The position numbers and the translations under genes were made by a program. Shown here piece after piece: positions 9,749-22,154 of a stretch of 64,000 nt of DNA. The notes below the pieces were generated by a model that saw nothing but the letters and a program-made list of their open reading frames with translations, was not told the origin of the DNA and did no database searches. Origin of the DNA: Chiua virens (taxonomy: Eukaryota > Basidiomycota > Agaricomycetes > Boletales > Boletaceae). How positions within the stretch are numbered: the stretch's first letter is position 1; each line of letters starts with the position of its first letter. The stretch is taken from positions 41,001 through 105,000 of the forward strand of contig JAHNUO010000052.1 of assembly GCA_019787685.1 (NCBI GenBank). The letters run 5' to 3'.

Positions 9749-11295
9749 CTAGACTGAGATAGAAATCAAGTTGTTGGCATTCTGAATCAGAGTACCAGCA
9801 GATACATATCTATTATACATAGTTTCACCTGGTACATTCATGAACGACACAAGATCCAGAACACAAGACACGGTGGTCAGCACTTCCACAGGTGGTTCAG
9901 CCTGAGCATTGTCCAAGTCGTTGAGGAAGTCGTCTTCCCAGGTATGGCTGGGGGCGGACAGTACTGTCGGCTCAGTAGACAGATTGTTATTTTTCTTACT
10001 ACCAAAGATCCCTGTGTTGAAGAAGTTGACAGTTTCAATGGCCCAGTTGGAATGTTTAAGGAGGTGCTCGAGGTAGAAGTCATAATCTGCTTCGTAAGAA
10101 ATCTTGGTTTCACTACCCACAGCTTGGAGTTCGGGGTCTGGTGTGAGCAAGTAATGAGCCTCAAGTAGGGGCTTGGTTAGTTTTGTGCGCTCATACATAT
10201 TAGAATCTACTTACAAATATCGCTGCTGCCGCTATAAGACCTTCCGTTGCACTCTGGACATTGTGAAGTTGTCCCCTTGCTTTTGGTCCTTCATGAGCCT
10301 TCGCCTTGGTAAGTGAAGCCTTGCCAAAAAGGAGGAGACGAAGAATCTGGAAAACAAGCATCGACATCAAGCCTTGCACAGTCAAAGAGAGAGAGACTAC
10401 TAGGCTTACATTGACGAGGACTGGGCTCCTGAGAAATCCATCAGGTGTCATCTGATTGGGATCTGTGAATAAAATGGGAGCAAGGTGATGGTATGTGTCG
10501 TCTTTCATTGACAATCGCTTCATCTCAGGATCATCTCGCTTATGGTCAAGAGAGGTGAAAATTGTTGCATCTGAGATCTTCAGTGGAGTGAAGACCAGCG
10601 TTGATGCTTCCTTGATGGCCTGGAGTATATTGGATCTCTCCTGGTTCAGGGCGCTGGAGAACTGTCAATAATTCAATGTTGTTAGTAGGAGAGAGTGATT
10701 TAAATAATTCAGACCACATACCACAGAACCTAAAGCCTTGTATGTAATCATTTCTTTGTGCAGAGCCTGGGGCGCAATCATGAATATTTCAGTGATGACT
10801 GTGTCACATTTGGCTTCAGGTGAAGCCCAGCAGCCCACACTGAAGAGGTCAACATTGGGGATACTTGTGATGGGGAAAAGGCCCTCAACGACCCAGAGAC
10901 GGTATAGTAAGGTAAACTTCTTGGCAACTCGGCCAATAGACTTGTTCAATACAGCCTTGCACTTCTTTGGTGGTAAGGCTACCTTGAAGGCTTGGAGCTC
11001 CTTTGTGGTACTTCCTAGCTTAGCATGCATCGCAGTCAAGGTCCTCTGACACAATGCGAGTGCCTGTGTCGATTCGGAATGTGAGAGTGTGTGAATGGTA
11101 GTATTAATGGTGCTAACTTACCTTTTGCAGTTTGGCCATCTCTGCGTCAGGTCCTGGTACCCGCAAAGTGCTCAGAACTTGCTCTAAGTCACTATCCTCG
11201 TCTTCCTGAATCTCCCAATCAGAACCATTGGAACCCAAGTCAGATCCATCCAGGTCAAACTCTTCCTCTTGTTGCTGGGGGGTAGGGCAACACAT
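9749..11295 (-). CDS. DUF6698-like protein, multi-exon, Plavaka neighbour
   Basis: Minus strand. An acidic first exon (ATG at 11295; EEEFDLDGSD) splices at GTAAGT to an exon beginning ALALCQRTLTAMHAKLG. Recognisable blocks: GRVAKKFTLLYRLWV, PNVDLFSVGCWASPEAK, MIAPQALHKEM, YHHLAPILFTDPNQMTPDGF, LLLFGKASLT, LTPDPEL, SYEADYDFYLEHLLKHSNWAI and NFFN. From memory these match a basidiomycete family of unknown function, DUF6698; no catalytic activity is known. Introns of about 50-60 nt with GT/AG ends separate the blocks. I found no clear stop within the proposed exons, unlike its neighbours, so it may be intact. It lies 0.75 kb downstream of the Plavaka transposase on the same strand and could be an accessory gene of that transposon; this is inference. 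Confidence 0.7.
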
Positions 11296-12039
11296 GAATC
11301 ACAATGAGAATGGCTGAGAGCCTGAGACACGTCCAAAGTGATGAGGGTGAGAGGCAGCTAGCTGCGAGATAAGAAGCTACCGGTCAACAACTTGCTGGCT
11401 CGTATAAAAATGTTTCTGATTGCAGCGATGTCAGGGTCTAGACAGTAATTGTGAATCGGATCATGTTCGTTAGCAGAATATCCGCAATAAATGACCAGAT
11501 CAGGACATACTTGAGAATAATGAGACACATGTTGGCGTCATGTCCTTTCAATTGTCAGCTTTTTTAGACTGGATTCAGGCATATAATTGTGCAGCAATTG
11601 ATACATACATTGACACCAGCATCAATGCCACCGCATCATTCTCTTACTCTGAGTAAGGTGGTCTGAATAATACGGGAGTTGTCGGTCCAGGTCGACATGT
11701 CGGTTGGCATTAGCATATGTAAAAGAGAATGCTGAAGTGCTGATATTTGTCATGTGCAGCCTCCCAAGACAAGACAAGATTAAAGACAATGAGAGCCATT
11801 GATGCCACCTCGTGATTCAGCTATCAGTGACACATGGAATATTACTACTATGCTAAAATATCACTGGCAGGCTTGGCTCATTCAAGACAATACTAGTATG
11901 CCTGTCATCAACAACATCCGACAATAATAACATGCTCTCGCTGTGTGCTATTAATATCCGCTCCAAACTAAACTTAGGAATCAGCATATGATCAAGGACC
12001 TTCAAATTCAATCTGTATAGTCTAAGACTTACACAGAAA
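11296..12039. other. intergenic between transposase and DUF6698-like gene
   Basis: Presumably 3' region of the transposase and promoter of the next gene. No further features recognised. Confidence 0.4.
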
Positions 12040-15000
12040 TTAGGCATCGTTTTGCAAGTTAAAGTTTGCCGTATCCTTGAGACGTAGGAACATGTCACCA
12101 TTGAGATAACTGAAAACAAAGTAGTTGTCTCTGTTTTGAGTGTCGGGAGCCAGGACAGCCCCATGAATGATGGAGGCTGTGGGAATGAAGATAGAAGAGG
12201 ATACAGGGGCAGCCTTGACGCGAATGAGGCCAAGATCACGGTCTAATCGGCGAGAAACACCGGTCCTCATTGAGTATGGTTGTACAAGTGTGAAGTCAAA
12301 TGATCCATTCAGCTCTGGAACATGGCAGGAAAATACAAGGAGAAGATGAACTAATGCAACTTTTGTTGATGTGAGTTGGATAAGCACACAGTTATAGCAT
12401 GATTTTCCGTGGAATGATGGGTTGCATCGAAGGTAATCTGTGGTTTCTTGCCAGTCAACAGTTGATCCATCATTCACCTTGAGGTATTGGTGCTCGGTGA
12501 TCTACTCAGAATGTTGATTTCTTGTGCTATAAACCAAGAGGTATTTTGATGTAGCTGGTATTTTCATATCCCCAAGCACAAACTGATGAGTTAAGGAACT
12601 CAGCAAACTTTTTACGGATTCCAGTAAATGCACTGTTAGTTGCATTGCGAACCTCAAATGTTTGCATGGGTGTGGGATCACATGAAGTGCCAAGCCCCGA
12701 TTTTGTCATTGATGTCACCAGTATCTGAATCTGTCATGCAAGATTCTAATTCGTCATTACAGAGAAGGTTTTGAGAATCTATATGCTGCCTGAGCAGCTT
12801 TGCAGTGAGCATTTGATGATTGACTCTAAGAATCTAGATCGTGCATTCAGCCAAAAAAACCACATGTGTCAGCAATCTTATTTAGGCACCTGATGGGCAA
12901 CATCTCAACCATTGGAGCGATGATTGTATGCCTCCCGCAATCCACCATGCATGCTTTCGTTAGGATGCATGCTGAAATTCAGAACAATAGTTGAAATCAA
13001 CTACTGAATCACTTGAAATACTCACCTTGAGAGCATTGTTGAATCGGAGAAGTGCACACTCAATCATCAACAATGTGCGCTCTGTGTGAATGTCCAAACT
13101 GATAAGAGCATCGAGTTCGAGGTAATTCTGGAGCATCTGGAGCAACGCGTAACCTTTGGGTGTAGTGTTCTTTGTGAAGACATTGAGCAAGCTATAAAAC
13201 ACTTGCTATTGCAGTATATTATAATTAGTGATAACATCAGTGAGATTCAAATGCCATTAGTACCTTCGCAAGATCACGCATCTTGCTCTGTTACGATTCA
13301 TCTTTTTCTTTGTTTCTTTTGCTACTTTCACTATGCTCGGTACTACAGGTACCTCCTACGTTCAATCTGCAAGGCTTACCCTTGCCTTGGATTACTCAGC
13401 AAGGGCTTAACCCTTTGCCCGTTTACCTTTTCCTTCTTTGATCCGATTACGCAACTCTGGCCCAACCCGTTGTTCCATCGTCGCTTCCTTTCTTCCACTT
13501 CCTGATCTGGTAGGGATCACTTTCACTTCCACTGTCATTTGGACAGCTTCCGTGTTTTACCTTTTACACTTTCATCCGTCCAGTGCTTCTGCCCTGCATG
13601 ACTCCTTTTGGCCCTTTGACTGTTCCGCTCTTCCTGGCCACCCTTTTGGACTGTTGGTCCATGCACTACTTTCGTAGTATAAATACCGTGCAGTGACACT
13701 CCTGTACCTCAGTCTTGATCTACGCAATCTAGCTAGTATCACTGCTCCTCTTCAGGCTTAACCTAAGCCAACCTCGTCGCTGTGACCAACATCCAGCATC
13801 TCAGTCCACCCTGATCACAAGGGGCAGTCTCAGTCCTTCGGGTATAGATTCCCAACAGGACACTCTTAGGCAACGTCCTAAGTTCTAACTTGTCTCACTG
13901 GTAGCAATCCGCTGACCAGTAACCCTCCTTGAACTCTACAGTGCGCCACATATCAAGTGGTGGTTGTTTGAGTTATCACAGCTGCTTGGTACTTAGCGCT
14001 TTTGCGTCTATGCTAGGCCCTACCCGGGACTACCGTAACATGTTCCCATCATTAAACATGATGTTGATGATGGTAGTGAAGTGACTGAGTTTCTGCCACA
14101 ATGGAAAGTTGGCAACACTTCATGGCTGATATCAGGTCTTGTAGAAGTATAGATAAACAAGAAACTTACTAGTTTTCAACCGCAGTCTCAGCATCCCGAC
14201 CAAGAAAGTCAAGGATTAGTTTGAGTTGCTCCAAGATGTGCTTGCCCCATACATATACCCAAGTGGAGCGAATGTAATATGTCGAAACTAAGTGCTAGAT
14301 GGGGGTCAGAGTATAAAATAAGCCAGAATACATTCTGCGATTACATCTCATTTGTAAATAAAGCCATGAGTGACTCAGATGTTGCTACACACCTCAACCG
14401 GCCGAAGTCCTAGCTGTTTCAGAAGATCCTCTCCCTTCACACAACTTTCTTTCCAGGCCTTGAATGCAGATTGTGCTTGTTCTTGAAACTGGGCTGTATA
14501 TGACTTTGTAAGATCATGAAGCTTGTTGAGTGGGACCAAGCAAACTGGGCAGGGACATTTACCCAGGCGGCCACAGATGAGTGACATCATACATCTGCAT
14601 GAATTTGTGACACTAAGCTCACCAAAGAATAATATGACTGGGACTTACTGCTCCTCATAGTCTGCAGAAAGAATCAGGATCAGAGGAAATAACCAACACT
14701 CAATCTTGTCATAGCACATATGCACATAACCTGTTCTTGAATACTGAATAATTTCCTGGAGCATTTGTAGAAATGATTGGTGCCAGACTACACATTTGAG
14801 TGTTGTGTAGCCAAGTTTCCCTTCCTCATTGGCACACTCAGGAACCTATCAATAGACATACAGTTTCAGCCGCATGACACAGCGTGATGATTCGAAGACT
14901 TACGATCGGTAACCAACTGACAACTGTACTTCCCCCAATATCATTGCCATTCTGTATATGTACAGGGAGATTTGTGCAACGCACAACTATGGGGTATCCT

Positions 15001-16396
15001 GTGACCGTTCCAAATGACAATAGCTTTGACTTATCAGCATAGAGGATTAATGCAAGCAGAACAGCATTCTCGGCAGAGGGCGGTAAACTCGACTAGAATC
15101 CATGGTAGAGCATATCGACACTATTATAAATGACACTCAAAATTGGGTATGTACTACGACTCACTTGAATGTCCCACCATCTATCCGCCATCCAAGGCTC
15201 GTCATAAAATTGCTCAAACTCAACACCATTGTGCTTGTAAAGACATTCTGCATCCCAAACAAAATGGGGTGCAAGAAGAGGGTTGTTCAGGAGGTCGAGC
15301 ACCCAGTGCCACATGGATCTCACATGGACCTCATAGGTACGCTCCTCTCTCTTGTACAGTGCGGTGACATCATACTTCACAAACTGTAGGGAATATATCT
15401 CATCAGATGTTGGATATTGTGTACAACTAGACAATGTACCTACGGGGGTAAGTTCTTCTGTGGCTGCATCACACACTTTGTGCAGCTCAGCCTCATTCTT
15501 GAAGGTAACTTGAGTCTCGCCCTTAGTGACGCGAGAGAAGAGCTTGAGAAGAGTATCAACCTGCGCTTTATTTAGTGACACATCAAGCGCCACTTCAGCG
15601 AATTCAAAATCGCCTTCACATCGGAATGGGTGCCAAGGAGTGGGGTTGGAAGGGGGCTTGAATGACTTGTATGTGCGGAATTCATCAGCTGTTTGGAACA
15701 GCATTGGACGTTTGCTACGAGGGTTGTATTCAGTCTTGAAATCAGAAGCATGTTCATCAGGCATAGGTTGCCGCTGGTCATCAGCGGAATTGGTGATAGA
15801 CATTGCTGTACTGGAATGGAGAGACATTGCTTTTGAGGGTAAGTTTAACAGAGACAAAGTAAATCGTTCATGGTACTTACTTGGGCTGTGAGGGGGTTCA
15901 TAAGACAGCCCGAAAACGCCTATTTTGCCAATTCCGAGTGTCAATGCAGCACCATTGTGATCAAAATGAGCAGAGATATACCTTCGTCATCTTCATGAGA
16001 ACGAGAATTGTCTAACAGAGTCCCAACATCATTGGGCAGCTCTGCTGCAGGTGGCAATGTTGACAAGCCAGCCACAGTCGGCCTAGGATCCACTCCTGAG
16101 GTTGGAATCTGATTGCGTCTAGGCCGCCGCAGTTGGTCTCAAAGTGCAGAGAAAACATGTTATAGGTCTGTAAGAGTGTTACAACACTCACCTTTCAGCG
16201 CTTGCTCATAGCTATTCCCCGCGTGTGCAGCGTCTTGCTCCTCTTCGTACCGAGCTTTGCATTTTGCCTCATGGTTCTTGAAACCTTGTTGTTTGAACTT
16301 TTTGCCACAGGTGGGGCAAGATATAGGCTGGTCCTGGGTTTTCGGGGTTGATACAGTGTTGTTGGACTGTGTACGGGACTTTCGATGGGCTGGCAT
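12040..16396 (-). pseudogene. Plavaka-type transposase, many introns, disrupted
   Basis: Minus strand. Exon 1 (16396-16192) encodes a C2H2-like finger, CPTCGKKFKQQGFKNHEAKC. Later exons carry blocks of Plavaka (CMC-like) transposases: YNPRSKRPMLF, PWHPFRCEGDFEFAEVAL, NNPLLAPHFVWDAE, FYDEPWMADRWW, LILYADKSKLLSFG, GYPIVVRCTNLPVHI, GKLGYTTLKCVVWH, GKCPCPVCLVP, WGKHILEQLK, and a C-terminal part with VDWQETTDYLRCNPSFHG and LVQPY. Short introns include 15439-15384 and 15164-15093. A solo LTR-B (13289-14040) sits in an exon and the 12520-13000 part has stops and frameshifts, so it is not functional as it stands. Role: cut-and-paste transposition of a DNA element whose terminal repeats I could not find. 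Confidence 0.87.
13289..14040 (+). repeat. solo LTR-B (second subfamily) in the transposase
   Basis: 752 bp, TGTTACGATTCATC to CTACCGTAACA. Flanks TGCTC (13284-13288) and TGTTC (14041-14045) are a 5-bp duplication with one C-to-T change. Closest to the copy at 57083-57833. Confidence 0.9.
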
Positions 16397-16693
16397 GATG
16401 GTCAAACGATAGAGAAATAGCAAAGGGCACTTGTACATAACTTACCATGTCTGATAATCATTCATGTGATGTTATCACAATCCATCGTTGATGGTCAAAC
16501 ACGCCATGATCATTATAATTGCCGGCCCAATAGGCACCCATCATGCGTATTATGTAATTGACATTAACATCTCATTATAATCTACCTTTTCATGGCTCAA
16601 CCCGGAATGGTAAGCCGGCGGCATTACAATGTGTGTGAGAAATTTGCGACATAAGGTTTACTGACATTCATACCATCAGATTACCTACCTGCT
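16397..16693. other. intergenic, transposase upstream region and copia leader
   Basis: Holds the upstream region of the minus-strand transposase and the start of the copia element. I find no 5' copia LTR and no TGGTATCAGAGC-like primer site here. Confidence 0.45.
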
Positions 16694-17969
16694 ATGTCTT
16701 CCAACATGCTCAACAACATTTCTAAGCTCAACAGATCTAACTACTGTTGCTGGGCTGATGACATGAAGAATTATCTTCAGTCAGTCAGTGTCTGGAATGC
16801 CTGTATGAAATGGACATGCCCCACGGATGATGATTTGGACAAGCAGAATAATTGGGATGACAATGATGACAAAGCCATGGGTTCCATGAAGCTTTGGATT
16901 GAGCATCACTTGCTCAGTCATCATGCTGACTGTGGCACAGCTCTTTCCCTCTGGAATTCACTGAAGCAACAGTATGATGGCCATACCATATCTTCCACCT
17001 ATTCCGAATTCAAGTCCATGTCCCTTTTCTTCTCAAAAAATCAGCATCCTGCCCAGACTTTTGCCAAATTCAATACCCATTTTGCCCAGCTTGAGTCTTT
17101 TGAATACAAGGTTGACGACAAGATCAAGCTGATGATCATCCTGTCCTGGCTACCCAAATATGCCAACTTCTACATTACTCAATACCGCTGCAAATGAGAA
17201 ACCCTCTGCCGATACCAAAATTCCCACTATGGCAGATGTAGAACAGGTCATCACAGCTACTTGGCAACAACATGTTGCTCACTGTCAAACTCAGACCAGA
17301 TCTCAGGCTAAGCCTGAACAGCAAGTGAACAAGGTTTCTACTGTTAAGCGGAAAGGGGAGGAACTGAAGTTTGGTGCCCAGCAGAAGCAACAAGCCAATT
17401 CTGGTTCCAGTGGTTCTGGTCTAGAAGGCTTTGGAAGGAAAAAGAGACGTGGCAAACACTCTGACTATAGCAAGAACCCCCAGCAACATTGCCACAAAGC
17501 TAATATTGTAGCTGAGAAGGTCCCCTCATTTGCTTTTGTCAATTTTGATCAAGAACCCATTATCATTGATCCTGCCTCATCTGCTTTCACCTCTCTGACC
17601 ATCAACCCACGCATTCTCTCACACAAACCAGCTTCAACTCAATATAGTCCTCCTGCATTCCCTCATGTTCAGAATGCAATATCCCTTCTCCACCGTATTG
17701 GGGAAACTCCTTCTATTCAATCTGTCCACAATGTGGACATGATAGCCAACAAGCACTCGGATTGGTCGGAAGAAATTCCCACTTCATCCAAGCGTCTTTT
17801 GGAACATGTTGAACAAGACACTTCCATGGCTGTTATTGAGGATGAAGATGCTGTCTCCCTTGGTGATGATGAAGACAACTGGCTTGGACGTTACTATGAT
17901 TGTGGATCCACTCCTGAGTACATCTTGTCAAGTCTAAGTAAGGGCAGGATATGCCCACTACATGAATGA
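16694..17969 (+). pseudogene. copia gag region
   Basis: First frame 16694-17197 starts MSSNMLNN and has gag_pre/UBN2-like blocks (LNRSNYCCWADDMKNYL, LWNSLKQQYDG, FSKNQHPAQTFAKFNTHF, IILSWLPKYANFY). The next frame, 17160-17969, continues the polyprotein after a one-base shift with a basic stretch (GRKKRRGKHSDY) and acidic tail. No CCHC knuckle is clear. It is a degraded structural gene of the copia element that ends at 31262. Confidence 0.8.
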
Positions 17970-18334
17970 GTAAGGTAGTAACAATGCAATGATTAGAGAC
18001 TCACCTCAGCCACTGCCCAAGGGGTAGCAAATGACTGAGGAGTGAAAAAGATGAAGGTTTGAATAAATACCTATGGGTAGAGCTATGCTCAAATAAGATA
18101 GAGAACTCTAAACCTAAAATAAGCGAGTCCGAAAGGAGAAGAACTAAAGGAATAGAAAGTCCAGGTGTGCGCGTCAACTCTGAGTGTCTCTGGAGATCTC
18201 CGGAGATAGACTTGTGCAAGTAGGGGACACTTACTCCTCGGAGTTGCTTAGGAGTGACCAGAGCAAACTGGAGTTCTCAGTTTTGACATGTCTCTTATTC
18301 CAGACAATCCTACTTTGACACTAATGCGCACCTT
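17970..18334. other. non-coding insert within copia
   Basis: About 360 bp without coding capacity between gag and protease. Its edges (TGAGTAAGGTAG and CCTACTTTGACA) are weakly inverted, which hints at a small insertion, but I see no target duplication. Confidence 0.35.
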
Positions 18335-19838
18335 GTGTTGCAGCGAAGTCATTTACTAGTGTCTAATGTAGTAGATAGTCTGAGAATATCATCTGCTACC
18401 CAGCCTCTCACAATGTGTGACAACTGTAACAAGTACACAGGCAAAGGAAAGCAAAGAGAGATCACTCATGAAGAGGATATCCCTGACATGTGGTTACTTG
18501 ACTCCAGAGCATCATCACATTTTACTTCAAATATTGATGACTTCGTAGAGTATAAGCCATACACCACACCACACTATATGCAAACTGCAAATGGAAAAGC
18601 TCCTGTATTAGGTTCAGGAACTGTCATCATTGAGTATGAGAGCAGACCTGTGTGTCTATTGCCAGTCATTTATATGCCTGCTTGTAAAATCAAGCTAATA
18701 TCTATGGGCACTCTCCTCAAAGACCATACACTATTTGTGCACACACATCCTGGACACATAGACTTTCACCATTCACAGCAGAAGTGCACTGTGTTGTCAT
18801 TTCATTCACATGGTACAGACACAATGTACTGGTTGTGTGCTAAGAGCATCAAACCTGCTCCAATCACCTCAGATCACTTCCAAAACACCTCCAAGTTGCT
18901 CCCAAACACTTCCGATTGCTTCCGAGACTGTTCCGAAGCAGTTCTGAGCAGTTTTACACCTACCTTGGTCACTACCAACACTTCCAACCTGGAAGTGCTT
19001 GGAAGCACTTTTTCGATCAAAGTCATTGTAGGAAACTTCATTCCAGTTTGGAACACTCGGAACCATTCGGAACCACTTATACACACTTAAAATCAACTTG
19101 GAAGGCCAGTTCCAGTCCGGAACGACACCTGGAACACTTGGAACAACTTAAAAGAAGTGAAACATGCCCAGAAACACTAAAAAGTGTTAAAACTCATTCA
19201 ATGTCACTCAATACTATTTATTTTGAGTTGATACATCATAGTCTTGGCCATCCTTCACATGATGTGCTTAAAGCTGCACGCAAACATACCAACAACTTTC
19301 CGGAAGTAGACATTCCATTGAAAGCACCCATCTGTCCTGGATGTGAACTTGGAAAACAACCAAACTAATCATTCCCTCATACTGAGAAGAGAGCCTCTGC
19401 TCCCTTTGAGTTAATACACTCAGATCTCAAGTATTTTGAGGTTGAATCATATCATAAGCATAAATATGTGATCATATTTTATGATGACTATACATCTATG
19501 TCATGGGTTGTATGTCTCAAATCCAAGGATCAAGCCTTAAAGGCTACAAAGCAATTCTTTACCTATGTCTGCAACCAATATAATGCTCAAATTAAAGGTT
19601 GGCATTCCAATGCTGGAGGTGAATTCACTTCTAAAGCCTTTACTGAGTATATGTGAGACCAAGGTATACACATACTCCAATCAGCCCCATATGCTCATCA
19701 GCAAAATGGATGTGCAGAATGGTTAATCCGTACTCTTATGGATAAGGCACAGGCAATGCGACTTTAAGCTTGTCTCCCTAATTCTTACTGGGAATTTGCA
19801 TGTTTACATGCTTCCCATGTGTATAACCGCACTCCATT
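18335..19838 (+). pseudogene. copia protease and N-terminal integrase
   Basis: Protease active site LLDSRASSHF (family LDSGASSH, Gly changed to Arg) near 18490. Then a low-complexity spacer, then the integrase zinc finger (LIHHSLGHPSH, CPGCELGKQ) and core (LIHSDLKYF; HSNAGGEFTS where the family has SDNGGEF; HQQNGCAEWLIRT). Stops occur at 19366, 19654 and 19765. The frame is cut at 19838 by chromovirus B1 and resumes at 28466 in frame (RTP then LARLNWKTPYE), which shows B1 inserted into a continuous copia integrase. Confidence 0.9.
18870..19150. repeat. TTCC/GGAA-rich spacer in copia pol
   Basis: Dense imperfect TTCCRA and TTGGAA motifs between the protease and integrase parts. Similar TTCCGAGGTTCC motifs fill the copia LTR (30965-31030). 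Confidence 0.5.
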
Positions 19839-20571
19839 TGTTGCAATTTCTTTCTTTTGCTTCACTTGTACTACTTCACTCCACTCGATACCTAGGTATC
19901 CTTGTATGTTCATCCGTACTTGTTCTTCTTTCACCTTTGTAACTCCACACCGGCTTTACCCAAGTGCTTACTCATTTCTTTCCTGTCATCATCCGATGGC
20001 ATCACTCTTACTCATTTCATTCTCATCATCATCCAATGGCTTTGCATTTGTCATTTCATCTTCGTCATTGTCCACTGCCTTCACATCATACGATTTACCC
20101 TTTTGGATATTGTGCACTCCCCTTTTGGCCTTTTACCCTTCCGCTCTTCTGGCCTCCCTCTTTTAGTTACTTGGTCTGTGCATGATTCTCGTAGTATAAA
20201 TACCTTGCAGCAATACTCATGTACACCAGTCTTGATCTCCGCAATCTAGCTGAGTATCACTGCTCCACTTGGATACTTCCTTGTGACCACTCGACCAGGG
20301 ACTTCTCTCATTGTCCCTTGACCACACTCGGACTCAACGTAGTCAACACCCTTAACCCTCGACTGTCCCTCAGGTATAGATTCCCAACCAGACAACTCTC
20401 AGCAACGCCTGAGTTTTCACTCATCTCTCTGGTAGCAATCCGCTGACCAGAAACCCTCGTTCGACTCTTTAGCACACCACGTATCAAGTGGTGGTTGTTT
20501 GAGTTATCGCAGCCACTTGGTACTTGGCGCTTTTGCAGCTACACTAGGTCCTACCCGGAACTATCGTAACA
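19839..20571 (+). repeat. 5' LTR of B1
   Basis: 733 bp, TGTTGCAATTTC to CTATCGTAACA. TATAAA at 20195-20200; transcription should start about 30 bases on, at or near AGTCTTGATCT (20228-20238). U5 holds an inverted pair, ATCAAGTGG and CCACTTGGT. Confidence 0.93.
20228..20238 (+). promoter_or_regulatory. predicted transcript 5' end, self-primer of B1
   Basis: AGTCTTGATCT lies 28-33 bases after TATAAA, where the transcript should begin, and is the exact reverse complement of 20574-20584 just inside the 5' LTR. It is also present in other LTR-B copies, for example near 13712 and in the inverted copy near 5540. Confidence 0.75.
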
Positions 20572-20573
20572 TA

Positions 20574-20584
20574 AGATCAAGACT
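20574..20584 (+). promoter_or_regulatory. primer-binding site of B1, self-priming type
   Basis: AGATCAAGACT starts 2 bases after the LTR end and pairs perfectly over 11 bases with 20228-20238. No tRNA-type TGG start is present. This is the arrangement known from Tf1/sushi chromoviruses, where the RNA 5' end primes reverse transcription. Confidence 0.75.
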
Positions 20585-20652
20585 GCCCTTACAGCCTGCC
20601 CTCACACAGTCAGCTGCCCACCATTTCTGGACGATCACCCACTTGTCCTCTC

Positions 20653-22140
20653 TTGAACCCCAGTTGGAGTCTTCGGACATCTAACACCCCTGCATCTGAT
20701 TTCTCAGACAATAACCCTGAACCCTTGACACCATCTTCTGAAATCCATGAGAACGACCTTGATATAAACATCAACCACTCTGACCAGGAAGACGACACCC
20801 AGCAACTAGCTGAACGTCTTACCGCATCACTTGACCTCCCTACCCTTGCCACTTTTGCGTTCCCTATGACCCCACGAAGGCTGAACCCCGGACAATCATC
20901 TATCCGGAACCCAAACCCCTCCATCATCTTACCTTCGGTACAACCACCAAACCCACAACCCACAACCTCGTCTAGCAGCATGACTAGCAAGGCCGTCGAG
21001 CTTCGTCTCGGAAAACCCTCCACCTTTGACGGGTCCTATGACCGCGCCATTCCCTGGCTCAATGACGTTGCCACCTACTACCTCTTCATCAACAACCCCA
21101 TCTATGACACTGACAACAAGCGAGTAGTGTTTGCGCTCTCGTTCATGACCAAAGGATCTGCCAAAGTATGGGCTGACACCTTCCACTCTAAGTCCATTCC
21201 CCTCCATTCCTTTGGAACCTGGAGTGATTGGCAAACGGAGTTCTGAATGGACTTTGAACACCACAACACTAAGGGTGATGCCATCGCCTGGTTATTCACC
21301 ACCCGCATCACCAAAAACGACAACGTCCCCTCATATATCTCCTCCTTCCGCAACAAGGTTGCCACCTCAGGGCTTACTGGCTCTGACTCCGTCCTCATCA
21401 ACTTCTTCGCAGCCGGCCTACCACCCTCACTCATGCATCAGCAAACCAACCTTTACCTGGACAATGCTGGACAGCTCTGGACAGTTTCCGACAGAAAGGT
21501 TCCCAACTGGCTAGAACTGGACAGATTTTCGAAAAAAAATCCTGCCTCTAAACTTCCTCTCAAAATTTCACAAGGTAAAATTTCCATCAAATGGAGCCAA
21601 TTGAGATAGTTTTGTGAGCCTAGACATTGATTTGCTCCTGTGGCAAGCCCAGAATTTCAACAGTGTGAAGGCTGTTCCACTGATGTGCGGCACATCCAAG
21701 GGATGGACACGGTCCCTACCACGATCGATAAGTGGTATACCCAAGCCATCCACTTCAAAACTCAGTGGGAACGCGCCGATGAGATAGCCTGCCAAAACAA
21801 GAAACCCACCACTGCCGTCGTCTTCCATGACAACCCCCCTCACAAGAAGGAGCGAGATCCTGATGCTATGGATGTAGACGCCATCTATGTTCCTAAGCTT
21901 ACCGAAGCTGAGCGAAAGCGATGCTTTGAACAAAAACTCTGTTTCCGCTGTTGCAAACCAGGACACCAAACGTCCACCTGCACAGCGTTCTCAACCAAAA
22001 CCCCTGCCGTATCCTCTTTGAAGAAGGTCAGAAAGACTGCTCCCAAACCTGACCCAATCCCCACCTTAGTAGAAGTTGAGGAGGATGACGAGGATGCCAC
22101 GAGCGTCAACAAGGTGACCACTCCGGTCACGGGTTTTTAA
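20653..22140 (+). pseudogene. B1 gag
   Basis: Frame with gag blocks (LRLGKPSTFDGSYDRAIPWL, FALSFMTKGSAKVW, LINFFAAGLPPSLM) and a CCHC knuckle, CFRCCKPGHQTSTC, near 21950. An in-frame TGA lies at 21244-21246 and MITE copy 2 splits it at 21436-21685. The MITE plus its duplication is 252 bp, so the frame is kept, but the MITE brings its own stop at 21607. Start codon uncertain; the first ATG in the frame is at 20869. Confidence 0.87.
21436..21685 (-). mobile_element. MITE-like element, copy 2
   Basis: 250 bp, inverted relative to the other two copies, with TG duplication at 21434-21435 and 21686-21687. Inserted in B1 gag, between PPSLM and CGTSKG. Confidence 0.87.
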
Positions 22141-22154
22141 GGAGGAAGACTGAT

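Noticed and set aside
17970..18334. intron between copia gag and protease
   Set aside because: It is too long for the introns here, has no clear branch site, and copia polyproteins are not spliced at this point.
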